From contig JADEXV010000005.1 of the NCBI GenBank assembly GCA_015206945.1, forward strand, positions 1 through 64,000: a stretch of DNA of 64,000 bases, given 5' to 3'. Shown here piece by piece: positions 9,367-18,605 of this stretch. Each line of letters opens with the position of its first letter. Position 1 is the stretch's first letter. The position numbers were made by a program, and so were the translations under genes. Under the pieces are notes generated by a model. The model was not told the DNA's origin. It did no database searches and saw only the letters and a program-made list of their open reading frames with translations. The DNA comes from Nostocales cyanobacterium LEGE 12452 (lineage in GTDB: Bacteria; Cyanobacteriota; Cyanobacteriia; Cyanobacteriales; Nostocaceae).

Positions 9367-9620
9367 TCCTGAATCTGGTATTGATTGCAATGATTTTGGC
9401 AATGCTCATCCCCATGTATGAGGCATGGCAAGATGATGATATTTGGCAAAAAATGCTTGCATTTGCCAGTTTTGCCACTAAAACTTCAATCATGATCCTG
9501 GTGGTATCCGTCTTCCGTGATGATTGGATGATTGGTGTTGTCGGGGTCATCATCCTAAGTGTAGGAAATGCTGGCTTAATGTTGCTGGCTCATGTAATCA
9601 AACGAATGAATGAAGTATGA
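9363..9620 (+). CDS. mrpF: MrpF, Na+/H+ antiporter subunit F
   Basis: 85 residues with three hydrophobic helices, the size and topology of MrpF. The start is placed at ATG 9363, which overlaps the mrpE stop as ATGA, with GGAGAAAAG immediately upstream. A longer frame from 9339 would add only eight charged residues. The 3' end overlaps mrpG by four bases. The identity rests on operon position, length and the MILNLVLIAMILAM opening. Confidence 0.88.
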   Translation: MILNLVLIAMILAMLIPMYEAWQDDDIWQKMLAFASFATKTSIMILVVSVFRDDWMIGVVGVIILSVGNAGLMLLAHVIKRMNEV

Positions 9621-9895
9621 TTGACTTTTTTAGTTATATCTGCATAGGCTTAGGACTTTTCTTCTGGTTTTGGGGAACCTTTCCTCTGTTGGGCAAGCGA
9701 TCGCTATTATTCAAACTCCATAGTCTTTCGGTTGCAGATACCCTTGGCTCAATGAGTATCATCATCGGGCTGCTCTTAAAGATACCCAGCGAATGGCCGC
9801 TGCTCATCCTCGCTCTCATCTCGTTGGCCATCTGGAATACAGTGCTGGGGTATGTATTGGCTTACTGTTCTAGTAGCGAGGGTAACTATGAATGA
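9617..9895 (+). CDS. mrpG: MrpG, Na+/H+ antiporter subunit G
   Basis: 92 residues with three helices. The segment GLFFWFWGTFPLLGKRSLLFKLHSLSVADTLGS is diagnostic of PhaG/MnhG/MrpG (G..F...G..G..R.PD....LHA....T.G). The ATGA overlap with mrpF and an overlap of eight bases with the next gene keep the operon continuous. It is part of the small-subunit module of the antiporter. Confidence 0.93.
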   Translation: MIDFFSYICIGLGLFFWFWGTFPLLGKRSLLFKLHSLSVADTLGSMSIIIGLLLKIPSEWPLLILALISLAIWNTVLGYVLAYCSSSEGNYE

Positions 9896-10457
9896 TAGCT
9901 ATCTCTATATCATCATCGCCCTGTTGCCGTTGGCTGCGTGTATGGTGGTATTTCAGGTCAATCCATACCATGCGCTGGTAATTCGCGGCATATTGGGAGC
10001 GGTGGCGGCAATGGTATATGCGGTTTTAGGAGCGCCAGATGTTGCTTTAACCGAAGCATTAGTGGGTACTATGCTGGCAATTACCCTTTACGCGGTGGCA
10101 GTGCGTTCATCCCTGGTGATGCGTCTTGGGTTGCTGAAAGACGAGGCAGAGGACGAACAGCATTTTGGGCAACTGATGGATGACTTACGCAAAATTTTTC
10201 GCAAACGCCAGATGCGTCTAGAACTGGTTCCCTACCCAAATACCCAAGCTTTGGAACGGGCGCTGATGGATAAAGAAGTCCATGCAACTTGTGTCAGACG
10301 AGAACAAAACCACGTAACCAGTGAGGACGAAAAACAGTTTTATCACACCGCCATTAGGGTGAAACGCATCTATGAGATTATCCAAACTGAACTTACATCA
10401 CCAGCGACAATCCTGAGTTATATAAATACACCAGCTGAAGGGGAGAAGCATAAATGA
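9888..10457 (+). CDS. DUF4040/MrpA C-terminal-like antiporter subunit
   Basis: 189 residues. The membrane part matches the DUF4040 segment found at the C-terminus of large MrpA proteins (GAPDVALTEALVGTMLAITLY, about residues 47-67), followed by a ~110-residue soluble tail rich in charged residues. In cyanobacteria this MrpA piece is a free-standing gene. ATG at 9888 is chosen over an in-frame 9852 because the first residues then form a clean helix (MNDSYLYIIIALLPLAACMVV) and a purine-rich GAGGGTAAC precedes it. Overlaps mrpG and the next gene. Confidence 0.88.
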   Translation: MNDSYLYIIIALLPLAACMVVFQVNPYHALVIRGILGAVAAMVYAVLGAPDVALTEALVGTMLAITLYAVAVRSSLVMRLGLLKDEAEDEQHFGQLMDDLRKIFRKRQMRLELVPYPNTQALERALMDKEVHATCVRREQNHVTSEDEKQFYHTAIRVKRIYEIIQTELTSPATILSYINTPAEGEKHK

Positions 10458-11116
10458 AATGGATCTACATTGCAGCAGGGATAGCGCTGTTTGTAAAAAT
10501 GCTCGTCTTGCCGAATTCAGCGCCAGTCGTACCGGATTTCTCGATCGTTGAATCGATTGTTAAAGATGGTGGTATGCCCAATGCGGTAACAGTGATCATT
10601 CTCAGGAATCGGTTGTATGACACGATCTTCGAGGTGGTGGTATTTACGATCGCGATCATGGGAGTTAATTTTCTATTGGCGAATGAACAGCCATCCTGCG
10701 CGATCTATCGTTTCACCGATCAACCATCCATTGTGCTGGCGCGTCTGGGAGCAACTATTGCTGCGATGGTAAGTATCGAACTAGCTATTCGGGGACATCT
10801 CAGCCCCGGCGGTGGTTTTGCGGCTGGAGTCGCAGGTGGAACTGCGATCGGGTTGATTGCCATTACTTCATCACCAGAGTGGATGCAAGGGATTTACCAG
10901 CGTTACCACGCCGCTACTTGGGAGAAGGTTTCGGTTCTTGTTTTCATTGTACTGGCGGCTATAACTCTGGCTGGAGTGGAGTTACCGCATGGGGAAATGG
11001 GCGCACTTTTGAGTGGTGGGATTGTCCCCTTGCTGAATATTCTAGTTGCAGTCAAAGTGGCGTTAGGATCGTGGGCGGTGATTTTGCTTTTTATTCGTTA
11101 TCGGGGATTGTTGTGA
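10454..11116 (+). CDS. mrpB: MrpB, Na+/H+ antiporter subunit B
   Basis: 220 residues. The C-terminal two thirds are MnhB-like: four helices with GATIAAMVSIELAIRGHLSPGGGFAAGVAGG near residues 98-128, the hallmark GHxxPGGGFxxG motif. The N-terminal ~85 residues resemble an extra MrpB N-terminal helix pair with NAVTVIILRNRLYDTIFEV, the conserved V..I....R..DT..E segment. Last gene of the operon; it ends 15 bp before the convergent murF. Confidence 0.93.
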   Translation: MKWIYIAAGIALFVKMLVLPNSAPVVPDFSIVESIVKDGGMPNAVTVIILRNRLYDTIFEVVVFTIAIMGVNFLLANEQPSCAIYRFTDQPSIVLARLGATIAAMVSIELAIRGHLSPGGGFAAGVAGGTAIGLIAITSSPEWMQGIYQRYHAATWEKVSVLVFIVLAAITLAGVELPHGEMGALLSGGIVPLLNILVAVKVALGSWAVILLFIRYRGLL

Positions 11117-11131
11117 GAGTTTCTAGCTGTA

Positions 11132-12487
11132 TCATTTGGGAAATTCTGCACGTAACTGATTAACTACCCGATCTAATCCCACAGAATGAGCGGCTTTGAA
11201 TAATAAGCGATCGCCTGTTTGCACAAATGTCTTCAACCTAGCCACCAAATCGGCATGAGTTGCAAAGCACTCCGATGGGATACCTTCGGCACTTTGAGCG
11301 ATTGCTTCGGCATCTTCTCCATCTACCAAAACCAACAAACCGTCTAAATTCAATTTACGTACTGTTTCTCCCACTCGCTGGTGCAACTGCTGCGATCGCT
11401 CTCCCAATTCTTTCATTGCACCCAATACGGCAATTTTCCGCTTTCCGGGTGTGTCTGCCAATAATTGCAACGCTGCAATCATAGCTTCTGGTGCAGCATT
11501 ATAAGTTTCATCTAAAATTACCACATCATTGGATAAGGTAAATCGCTGCGATCGACCTGTGGGCATATCCACCTCCACACCTGCTTTAAGGTTTGACCAA
11601 TCAATCCCCAAAACCTTTGCTACTGCTAAAGCTGCCAAGAAATTAGTAGCATTATGACGACCAGGTAGCGGTAGAGGTAGTTGGATTCCTGCAACTTCCA
11701 CAGTTTCGTTATCAATTAACTCCCCTTGGATATCCCCACCAGAAAAGCCGTAAGTCAAAACTTCTCCGTGCCAAACTTTCGCTGCTGTGGCCATTAATAA
11801 AGGATTGTCATGGTTGAGAATTGCCACACTATCAGCAGGCATTTCGGCTAACAACTCACATTTTGCCTCAGCGATCGCTTCTTCGGAACCCAGCAACTCA
11901 ATATGTGCCGTTCCCACATTGGTAATCACTCCAATTGTTGGCCGCGTTATTTGCGTCAGTTCGGCAATTTGTCCTCTACCCCGCATCGCCATTTCAATTA
12001 CGGCGTAGTCATGTTCTGCGCCAAGTTCTAAAAGAGTTTTCGGAACACCGATTTCGTTGTTGTAATTTCCATAAGTTTTGTGAACTCGTCCCTTTGTTCC
12101 TAAAACTGCGGCAATCAATTCTTTGGTTGTAGTTTTACCCACCGAACCGGTGACGCCAATTACAGGAATGTTAAAGCGATCGCGCCACCATCTGCCAATT
12201 TGTTGATATGCCTTGAGAGTGTCTTTTACTTGTAATACAGGAAATCCCGGATTTTCGTATTCAAAATCTACAATTGCAGCTATTGCCCCCTTTGCGATCG
12301 CAGTTGGCACAAATTCATGTCCATCAAACTTATCGCCTCGGAAAGCGACAAATACTTCACCCGGCTTCAAGGTACGGCTATCTGTTTGGATACCGCTAGT
12401 TACTTGTGTTAAAGAAGTTTCAGATAAGTTTACAGAATGGGCCAAAATAACTTCAACCAGTTGGGTTAGGGTGGCAGAACAACGCAT
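11132..12487 (-). CDS. murF: MurF, UDP-MurNAc-tripeptide:D-Ala-D-Ala ligase
   Basis: 451 residues. Cytoplasmic ATP-dependent ligase that adds D-alanyl-D-alanine to UDP-MurNAc-tripeptide, the last soluble step of peptidoglycan precursor synthesis. Domain order is normal: N-terminal uridine-binding domain with TDSRTLKPGEVFVAFRG, central Mur ligase domain with P-loop GVTGSVGKTTTKELI (about residues 112-126), NNEIGVPKTLL, and C-terminal domain with DETYNAAPEAM. ATG at 12487 matches the family N-terminus; a TTG six bases upstream is less likely. Stands alone, convergent with mrpB. Confidence 0.97.
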   Translation of the reverse strand: MRCSATLTQLVEVILAHSVNLSETSLTQVTSGIQTDSRTLKPGEVFVAFRGDKFDGHEFVPTAIAKGAIAAIVDFEYENPGFPVLQVKDTLKAYQQIGRWWRDRFNIPVIGVTGSVGKTTTKELIAAVLGTKGRVHKTYGNYNNEIGVPKTLLELGAEHDYAVIEMAMRGRGQIAELTQITRPTIGVITNVGTAHIELLGSEEAIAEAKCELLAEMPADSVAILNHDNPLLMATAAKVWHGEVLTYGFSGGDIQGELIDNETVEVAGIQLPLPLPGRHNATNFLAALAVAKVLGIDWSNLKAGVEVDMPTGRSQRFTLSNDVVILDETYNAAPEAMIAALQLLADTPGKRKIAVLGAMKELGERSQQLHQRVGETVRKLNLDGLLVLVDGEDAEAIAQSAEGIPSECFATHADLVARLKTFVQTGDRLLFKAAHSVGLDRVVNQLRAEFPK

Positions 12488-12750
12488 AAGCAATTTACAA
12501 TTTAAAGTTAAAAATGATAAAATCGAATTATGACATAATATTGTTGAAATGAGATAATTTATACGCTCGATGTAGAGACGTTGTAATGCAATATCTCTAA
12601 ACTATATTGAATTATCGCCAATAAATAATCAAAGAACAGTAAAAAATAGTGGCAAAGAAGCTCAACTTCCGTGCCACGCTTTATTTATAAGCTACTTATA
12701 CAGTTTAATCAGCTAAGGACAATGGGCATAACAAGTTATGTTCTATTACC

Positions 12751-13197
12751 CTATGCACGATTTTTAATCAAGATTACTTGCACAATTTGTATTGCTATCT
12801 CACTAGAAACCCCTAAAGCTTGATATAAATCATTTAAAAAGTTTTTTTCTTCTTCAGGTATAATACCTTCAGCTAGGACTAAATCGGTAGCTACTGCAAA
12901 GGCTGCTTCCCGCAAGTCTTGAGATAGAGAATCTTTTGCCGCATTAAACAAAGCATTAAAACCATCACCCTGGAGAATGCCCAAGATATTGTCAAACAGC
13001 CTGTTCATCATTTCATTAGGATAACTTTTAAAAAGTTTCATCCGAGACAGCATAGAAATGATAGAATTTGCTTGCTCAACAGAAAGATAACCGTCTGAGG
13101 CTGTTGCCGTCAATATAATGACAGCAAAAGCTTCCGCTGGATTGAGTGCTGCTTGGGTTTGGTTTTCTGTACCCAACACAGCGTCGAATAGACCCAT
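12751..13197 (-). CDS. TerB-like tellurite resistance family protein
   Basis: 148 residues, mostly helical. It resembles the TerB/DUF533-type proteins common in cyanobacteria: LNPAEAFAVIILTATASDGYLSVEQ at residues 18-42 and the second half AFAVATDLVLAEGIIPEEEKNFLNDL (about 98-123) show the paired acidic repeats of that fold. Actual function is unknown; tellurite resistance is only a family label. ATG start preceded by AGGAGCT. An inverted pair around 13222-13278 (AGCGTTRT.. and ..ACAACGCT) lies in the leader. Confidence 0.75.
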   Translation of the reverse strand: MGLFDAVLGTENQTQAALNPAEAFAVIILTATASDGYLSVEQANSIISMLSRMKLFKSYPNEMMNRLFDNILGILQGDGFNALFNAAKDSLSQDLREAAFAVATDLVLAEGIIPEEEKNFLNDLYQALGVSSEIAIQIVQVILIKNRA

Positions 13198-13374
13198 TGT
13201 AGTAGCTCCTTGGTTAGAGTCCCAATAGCGTTACTGTTACCTGTATGTTTGGTAGATTTACAGGTTAGACTACAACGCTATGAGACTTTCATCCTTTAGT
13301 GTTCCCAGGATTTATTCACGGCGAACACTTGTATCCAAAGGTTTTTGGCAGGAACTACATTGCCATCTGTAAAC

Positions 13375-13512
13375 TTAGCGTTCTCCTGTCTTTTCTATTG
13401 TCTCAATTACCGCCAAACCTATACCAGAAGCTGCCATTAGCAGTACTACTGATATCAAATAGGCGTTGGTCAGCATTCGTAGGGCTTCATCGAAAAAAAT
13501 ATAGGTGGTCAT
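13375..13512 (-). CDS. Possible 45-residue single-pass membrane peptide
   Basis: An open frame from ATG at 13512 to TAA encodes 45 residues: a short acidic N-terminus (MTTYIFFDEALRML), one hydrophobic helix of about 20 residues (AYLISVVLLMAASGIGLAV) and a charged tail ETIEKTGER. AGGGTGAAG precedes the ATG at normal spacing. No family is recognised. The helix-plus-charged-tail layout and ribosome binding site favour a real gene over chance. Confidence 0.5.
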   Translation of the reverse strand: MTTYIFFDEALRMLTNAYLISVVLLMAASGIGLAVIETIEKTGER

Positions 13513-13591
13513 TGCTTCACCCTTTTAAATTTGTGCTGCTTGTGCTTTTTATTTCTCCACACCCAGATAGGTGAATTTCGCTGAGAAACTG

Positions 13592-13888
13592 CTAGCAATT
13601 GCATCTTAACAAAACTTTAGCTCTTTCAGAACCCTGCTGAAAATTTTTCTTTCTGAAGATTCTATGAAGTTTATAAAAAAGGGAATGGAGAATGGGGCAA
13701 AACAGTTCCGTTAGCGGATAGCTAAGGTTTAGTCCGTTTCGAGTTGCGTTAGCGGGAGCAGGGCGTTTAGCCCGTGCTGCTGTTTCAGGTATCGCACAAC
13801 CATTGTCGGCGATCGCAACCGCACCAACTACACTCCTTAATAAGGAAACACCAACAAAGCTTGCAACCAGTTTGTGAGAAATTTTCAT
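13592..13888 (-). pseudogene. Possible truncated sensor-type gene fused to a repeat
   Basis: The first ~29 codons (MKISHKLVASFVGVSLL, then VVGAVAIADN) look like the membrane-anchored start of a cyanobacterial histidine kinase or chemotaxis-type sensor. At about 13800 the reading frame runs into a GC-rich repeat-like stretch (13703-13790), and the remaining ~65 codons show no protein-like pattern. I read this as a gene start left after truncation by a repeat. It could also be a meaningless open frame. Confidence 0.4.
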
Positions 13889-13999
13889 AACTGTATGTCA
13901 GCTATAACCGTGTCAGTATTCAGTGTTCCCAAATCTTCGCAGAGAATTTAGGCTATTACCTTAGTAACTGCAATCGTCGGTATATATATCAGGTATTTT

Positions 14000-14920
14000 T
14001 TAAAGTAAACAGCGCTCAATCGTCGCTACAACAGATTGAGAAAGAGTATCGAAGTCGTAACCGCCTTCTAAGCCAAATAGAATTTTCCGAGTTCCTTCTA
14101 AACAATAATCAGTAAATAAAGCGTAGTCTTCTGGCTGCAAATTGATACTTGCCAAAGGATCTTCCGCATTGGCATCATAACCAGCACTCACAATTAGTAA
14201 ATCCGGCTGAAAGTTGGCTAAAAACGGTACTACCTTATTTTCAAACAGCGGCTGATATACTGTAATATCGCTACCTGGGGGTACAGGCAAGTTGAGGACA
14301 TTATTGTGAAAGCCTCGTTCTGTAGCTCTCCCAGTACCCGGATAACACGGGTACTGATGTAACGAACAATAAGCAATTTGTGGGTAAGTTTCTACAATGG
14401 ACTGAGTACCATTGCCATGATGTACATCCCAATCAAGGATAGCGACGCGGTTAATTCCAGGTTTTTCTAAAGCAAATAAAGCGGCGATCGCGGCATTAGA
14501 AAATAGACAAAAACCCATCCCTGCATCACTTTCAGCATGATGCCCTGGGGGACGCGCTAGTACAAAAGCTGGATTAGCCGACCCTAACACAACCTCAACT
14601 CCATCCAACCATGCACTGACTGCCAACAATGCCACATCATAACTGCGTGGGGAAACTGGCGTATCTCCATCCAAAGGACCGCCGCCACTAGAAGCGATTT
14701 GCCAAAGTTTTTTGATGTATGCTGGGCTATGTGCTCTAATCAACGAAGACATCAGCGATGGCTGTTCTGATGCTGGTGTAGGGGATTTCCAGCTAATTTT
14801 ATCTGCGAATGTAGCTGCTTTTAGAGCATTTGCGATCGCACTTAAACGCTCTGGTTTTTCGGGATGGTATTTTCCAGTCTTGTGATCTAAAAATTCGTCG
14901 GAATAAATGACTGGCAGCAT
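14000..14920 (-). CDS. Histone deacetylase-like zinc amidohydrolase
   Basis: 306 residues, class II HDAC/AcuC/acetylpolyamine amidohydrolase fold. Catalytic motifs are intact: ARPPGHHAESDAGMGFC (tandem His), ILDWDVHHGNGTQ (zinc-binding Asp-x-His), SAGYDANAEDPL with the second zinc Asp, and a LEGGYD turn near the C-terminus. Family members deacetylate acetyl-lysine, acetylpolyamines or similar amides; a bacterial substrate cannot be inferred. The first residues LPVIYSDEFLDHKTGKYHPEKPERL are also typical. Followed upstream by the FHA-GGDEF-EAL gene 73 bp away on the same strand. Confidence 0.93.
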   Translation of the reverse strand: MLPVIYSDEFLDHKTGKYHPEKPERLSAIANALKAATFADKISWKSPTPASEQPSLMSSLIRAHSPAYIKKLWQIASSGGGPLDGDTPVSPRSYDVALLAVSAWLDGVEVVLGSANPAFVLARPPGHHAESDAGMGFCLFSNAAIAALFALEKPGINRVAILDWDVHHGNGTQSIVETYPQIAYCSLHQYPCYPGTGRATERGFHNNVLNLPVPPGSDITVYQPLFENKVVPFLANFQPDLLIVSAGYDANAEDPLASINLQPEDYALFTDYCLEGTRKILFGLEGGYDFDTLSQSVVATIERCLL

Positions 14921-14993
14921 AGGACGAAAAAGGTCGGCAGCAGGACAATGAATTTTATTGTATCTTCACTGGTACAGACAGTTTTCCCTTGTA

Positions 14994-17630
14994 CTAGATC
15001 GTTGGTCGTTTACTTTCAAGGACTTCTGTTGCTTTCTGCCCAGAAAGTGGGCGGTAGAATAAAAAGCCCTGTACCTCCTCGCAATTGATAGATTTCAAGA
15101 ATTCCAATTCCTCTTCCTTCTCTACCCCTTCGGCTGTTAACTTTAATCCCAAACTGTGTCCCAAGGTAACTATGGCCTGGATAATATGAGCTACTTTGGT
15201 ATCCTGCGTCAAATATTGAATGAAAGATTTATCTATTTTCAGATTGTGGAGTGGCAAAAGCTGTAGGCGCGAGAGCGAGGAATGACCTGTACCAAAGTCA
15301 TCGATGGAGATGTAAACACCCATCTGCTGTAGCTCCTCTAACACCTTTGTGGTAAAACCCAAGTCCTCAATCGCTGTGGTTTCCATAATTTCTAATTCTA
15401 AAAAGCGAGCTTCTAGACCTGTTTGTTCTAAAACCTTGGCTATAGTCTCTACTAATTTGGGTTGGCGGAATTGCTTCAGAGAAAGATTGACAGCGATCAT
15501 AATCGGTGGCAATCCAGCATCTTGCCATGCTTTATTTTGTCTACAGGCCGTCTGTAGAGTCCATTCGCCGATCGGGACAATTAACCCACTTTCTTCGACT
15601 AGGGGAATAAACACACTGGGGGCAACTAATCCCATCTCTGGGTGCTGCCAACGCAACAGAGCCTCCATACTAGTAATTTCCCCTGTGGCAATGTTCACAC
15701 GAGGCTGATAGTACAGGATAAATTCATTGCGCTCTAGGGCATAGCGTAAGCTCTTTTCTAAAGTCAGGAGTTCAGGATTTTTAGCACTCAGGGAAACACT
15801 GTAGAATTGGTAGTTATTCCGCCCTTTGTCCTTGGCGTAGTACAAAGCGGCATCTGCGTGCTGGATTAGTGTTTCGGCGTCAGGGCTGTTGTTATCAAGT
15901 AAGGCAATACCGAGGCTGGCAGTCACATAAAGTTCATGCCCTTGAAGATCAAAGGCATCCTCAAAGGCTTGTAAAATTCTCTGCGCCACCAAAGTTACCT
16001 CTTCAATATCATTGACTCGTGGCAGTAAAATAGTAAATTCATCGCCTCCCCAACGGGCTACAGTATCTCCGCCTCTGAGTGAGTCTTTTAATCTTTGAGA
16101 GACGCTTTGTAACAATTGGTCTCCCAAAGTATGCCCCAGAGTATCATTAATGACCTTGAAGCGATCCAAATCGAGGAAAATTACAGCTAAACTTTCGCCA
16201 TTGCGAGTGGCGTTGGGCAGAGTTTTACTGAGCAGCTCATTAAATAGTAGACGATTGGGCAACCCTGTCAGCATGTCATGGAGGGCTTGATAGCGAATCT
16301 TTTCTTCTACTTGTTGACGCTGCCGCGCACCAATAATACTGGCGGCCATGGTCAAAAGAGTAGATTCTTCATGCTTTGACCAATGACGCTCAAAGGTGCA
16401 GTCTGCCAAGCCAAGATACCCCCAGAAATCATGATCCAAGCGAAGAGGCACTAAGAGAAGGGATTTAATGCCATCTCGAATCAGGAATTCTTGTTCGGCG
16501 ACAGGAAATTTTGGGGTAATTCCGCTAATGGACTGGCCGCTAGAGAGAACTGTGTACCAACGGGCTAATCCAGGAGCTTGATAAGGCTGATTCTGCCAAT
16601 GGTGGTGGGTAGATTCAATAAAAGATTGCGTCCATTCAAACCGGAGGCTGACTGCTATTTCCTCTGTAACAGGATGGCGATGGTTCTGAAAGAGATAGGC
16701 ACGATCTGCTTTGGCAGCTTCGCCCAGTACAGCGAGAGCTCGATCGATACCAGTTTCATAATTCATTTCTCCTAGCAAATAATTGGCAGCTTCTGCAACT
16801 GCTTGTAACAAGCGATCGCGCTGGCGCAATTCAGCTGTAGCTTGCTTTTGCTCTGTAATATCCCTAATAATAAAAGTTCTAATTAAATCACTTTCAGGAA
16901 GATAGAGAACGGATTGTTCAAAAACTTCTGTACCTACTTCCACCTCCCGCACAAAAGAATTTTTTTCTAGATTGTTAACTCCAATCAAGAGTCCCGTTAA
17001 GATCGGGTGTTCAGTCCCAACTTCTCTAAGATTGGGAAACTTGATAGCTGCGGCTGGATTGAGATAAGTAATTCTTCCCTCGAAATCCATCTCAATAATT
17101 GGATTGGGAATGAGTTCAGGAAAGGATGCTAGGCGAGCTAGGGCGGACTCACTAGCTGCTTCAAAGCTAGGATCGATGGCTAAGGTTTGAAAAGGATTGG
17201 CAGGACTGGCTTGCTCTGATAAAAAACCAGATAAGTCTTCAACGTCAAAAGATTCAGAAAATGCTTGTTCTGAAATATTGGAAATAGCATAATATTTAGC
17301 CTGAGCTTTATTACTACCAAAAGCAATGATATCTCCATGCCTAAGATTATGAGAAAAGCATTTAGTACCATTCACAAATAAACCATTAGTACTTCCTTTG
17401 CCCTTATAGTTACCATCAATAATCTGGAAGCCATATTGGTCAGTTTCTGGAACAGTTACTCGCAATAAAATTGCATGTTGCATTGATACTGACCGAGAAG
17501 CCAAGACAATAGTATTTGCAGGATGCCGCCCCAGAGAATAAGTAGTTTCTCGCAAGGGGACAGTTCGCCGCCCTTCCAGGTCTTGGATGACCAACAGATG
17601 GCGTATCTTTTCCCGCTCATTTCCTCGCAT
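14994..17630 (-). CDS. FHA-PAS-GAF-GGDEF-EAL cyclic-di-GMP signalling protein
   Basis: 878 residues. An N-terminal FHA domain (TYSLGRHPANTIVL, then STNGLFVNG) is followed by a PAS domain (about 160-265; NPIIEMDFEGRITYLNPAA), a GAF domain (about 285-435), GGDEF (about 450-610) and EAL (about 625-870). The diguanylate cyclase signature RWGGDEF is intact, and RGGD five residues before GGDEF is an inhibitory I-site. The phosphodiesterase signature EALLRW and DDFGTGHSSL are also intact. So both activities are possible and net output cannot be predicted. The FHA domain suggests input from Ser/Thr phosphorylation. No transmembrane segment. ATG start. Confidence 0.95.
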   Translation of the reverse strand: MRGNEREKIRHLLVIQDLEGRRTVPLRETTYSLGRHPANTIVLASRSVSMQHAILLRVTVPETDQYGFQIIDGNYKGKGSTNGLFVNGTKCFSHNLRHGDIIAFGSNKAQAKYYAISNISEQAFSESFDVEDLSGFLSEQASPANPFQTLAIDPSFEAASESALARLASFPELIPNPIIEMDFEGRITYLNPAAAIKFPNLREVGTEHPILTGLLIGVNNLEKNSFVREVEVGTEVFEQSVLYLPESDLIRTFIIRDITEQKQATAELRQRDRLLQAVAEAANYLLGEMNYETGIDRALAVLGEAAKADRAYLFQNHRHPVTEEIAVSLRFEWTQSFIESTHHHWQNQPYQAPGLARWYTVLSSGQSISGITPKFPVAEQEFLIRDGIKSLLLVPLRLDHDFWGYLGLADCTFERHWSKHEESTLLTMAASIIGARQRQQVEEKIRYQALHDMLTGLPNRLLFNELLSKTLPNATRNGESLAVIFLDLDRFKVINDTLGHTLGDQLLQSVSQRLKDSLRGGDTVARWGGDEFTILLPRVNDIEEVTLVAQRILQAFEDAFDLQGHELYVTASLGIALLDNNSPDAETLIQHADAALYYAKDKGRNNYQFYSVSLSAKNPELLTLEKSLRYALERNEFILYYQPRVNIATGEITSMEALLRWQHPEMGLVAPSVFIPLVEESGLIVPIGEWTLQTACRQNKAWQDAGLPPIMIAVNLSLKQFRQPKLVETIAKVLEQTGLEARFLELEIMETTAIEDLGFTTKVLEELQQMGVYISIDDFGTGHSSLSRLQLLPLHNLKIDKSFIQYLTQDTKVAHIIQAIVTLGHSLGLKLTAEGVEKEEELEFLKSINCEEVQGFLFYRPLSGQKATEVLESKRPTI

Positions 17631-17754
17631 GGCTGTTCCTCAATTTCTCATATAATTAATATTTATGTCTTAGTCTAAAAAAGACTGCTCCTATAAGTCC
17701 AAAATTTCAGGCTGCACTTCTGGTAAAATCTACTTGGTCAAAGTTCTCACCATC

Positions 17755-17840
17755 TGCGTAAGCGTAGCCCGCACTTCTCTACGAGGCGGTGCGCGTAGTT
17801 TGCTTCCACGTTCGCGCAGCGTGCCGTAGACAAGTGGTAC
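17755..17840. repeat. Interspersed repeat, copy 1
   Basis: GC-rich block containing CACTTCTCTACGAGGCGG, then GCGCGTAGTTTGCTTCC. The same core, CTTCTCTACGAG.CG..GCG.GTAG.TTGCTTCC, recurs at 57222-57300, and in inverted form at 18160-18212. Such blocks are non-coding dispersed repeats in Nostoc-type genomes. Confidence 0.75.
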
Positions 17841-18159
17841 GAAAAAGCACTTAGTCTGCGCTGAGTACAAGTCAGTGACCACCGCAGGCATCGCAAAATC
17901 GGTATGAGGGTATAGACCAGCCTTTACCTTCATAATTGACCGCACTCAGTGCTAACGGAACTCAGCACTCTTCTTTTTATAGAATGAGTTGGCTAATTGT
18001 TCAATCAGTTTTTGTAGTAGAAATTATAGTTGTTTTCTCTACTCATACATAAGTTATAAAATTTGTTCCTTTGTCTATATCATCTAACCTTGTCTTTCTT
18101 AGGATACCCAGATTAACAATTCAAAATTAAAATTTCAAAATTGTACCCTTACAGGGAAG

Positions 18160-18212
18160 CAAACTACGTGTGGCGTCATGTTGGGGCAGCCGCTTGTAGA
18201 GAAGAGAGTTAC
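18160..18212. repeat. Interspersed repeat, copy 2 (inverted)
   Basis: Read on the minus strand this gives CTTCTCTACAAGCGGCTGCC, then CCACACGTAGTTTGCTTCCC, which matches the core of the copies at 17755 and 57222 with a short central difference. Confidence 0.65.
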
Positions 18213-18605
18213 ATAAGAGGATTTCAAACTAGACTAAAACTGAACAAAGTCAAAGCCAATCCCCCTCCGATCCAAGTGTAGATGTTGGCGTTAGTCTCTC
18301 TTTGGAGCTATCCATTAGTCACATATTTCTTAAGATTTATAAAACGCCTAATCTCCGACCTCATAAACTTAGAGACTTTTTATGTCCTATATATAGATTA
18401 TTAGTCCAAGAACTTAGGGATATAAGATAGAGAGGTATGTTTAACTTTTCCTTCCCCTAATAATTAATGGGGTTGAAAAAGTAAACATTAGTTAAGCATG
18501 GTTAATGAGTACGAATTCATACCTATTATTCACAATCGAATGCTGAAAGTGTTTTGAGCATTGGATGAGCATTTTAGAGAAAGTGAAGGCTGAAGTGTTG
18601 ATATT

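Larger units (their letters stand above)
17631..18605. other. Intergenic region with interspersed repeats
   Basis: 975 bp between divergently transcribed genes. It contains two inverted copies of an interspersed repeat (17755-17840 and 18160-18212) and AT-rich DNA. Open frames here are only repeat translations. No RNA gene is recognised. Confidence 0.55.

Noticed and set aside
17730-17945. 71-residue minus-strand frame
   Set aside because: It is a translation of the interspersed repeat; no protein-like pattern.
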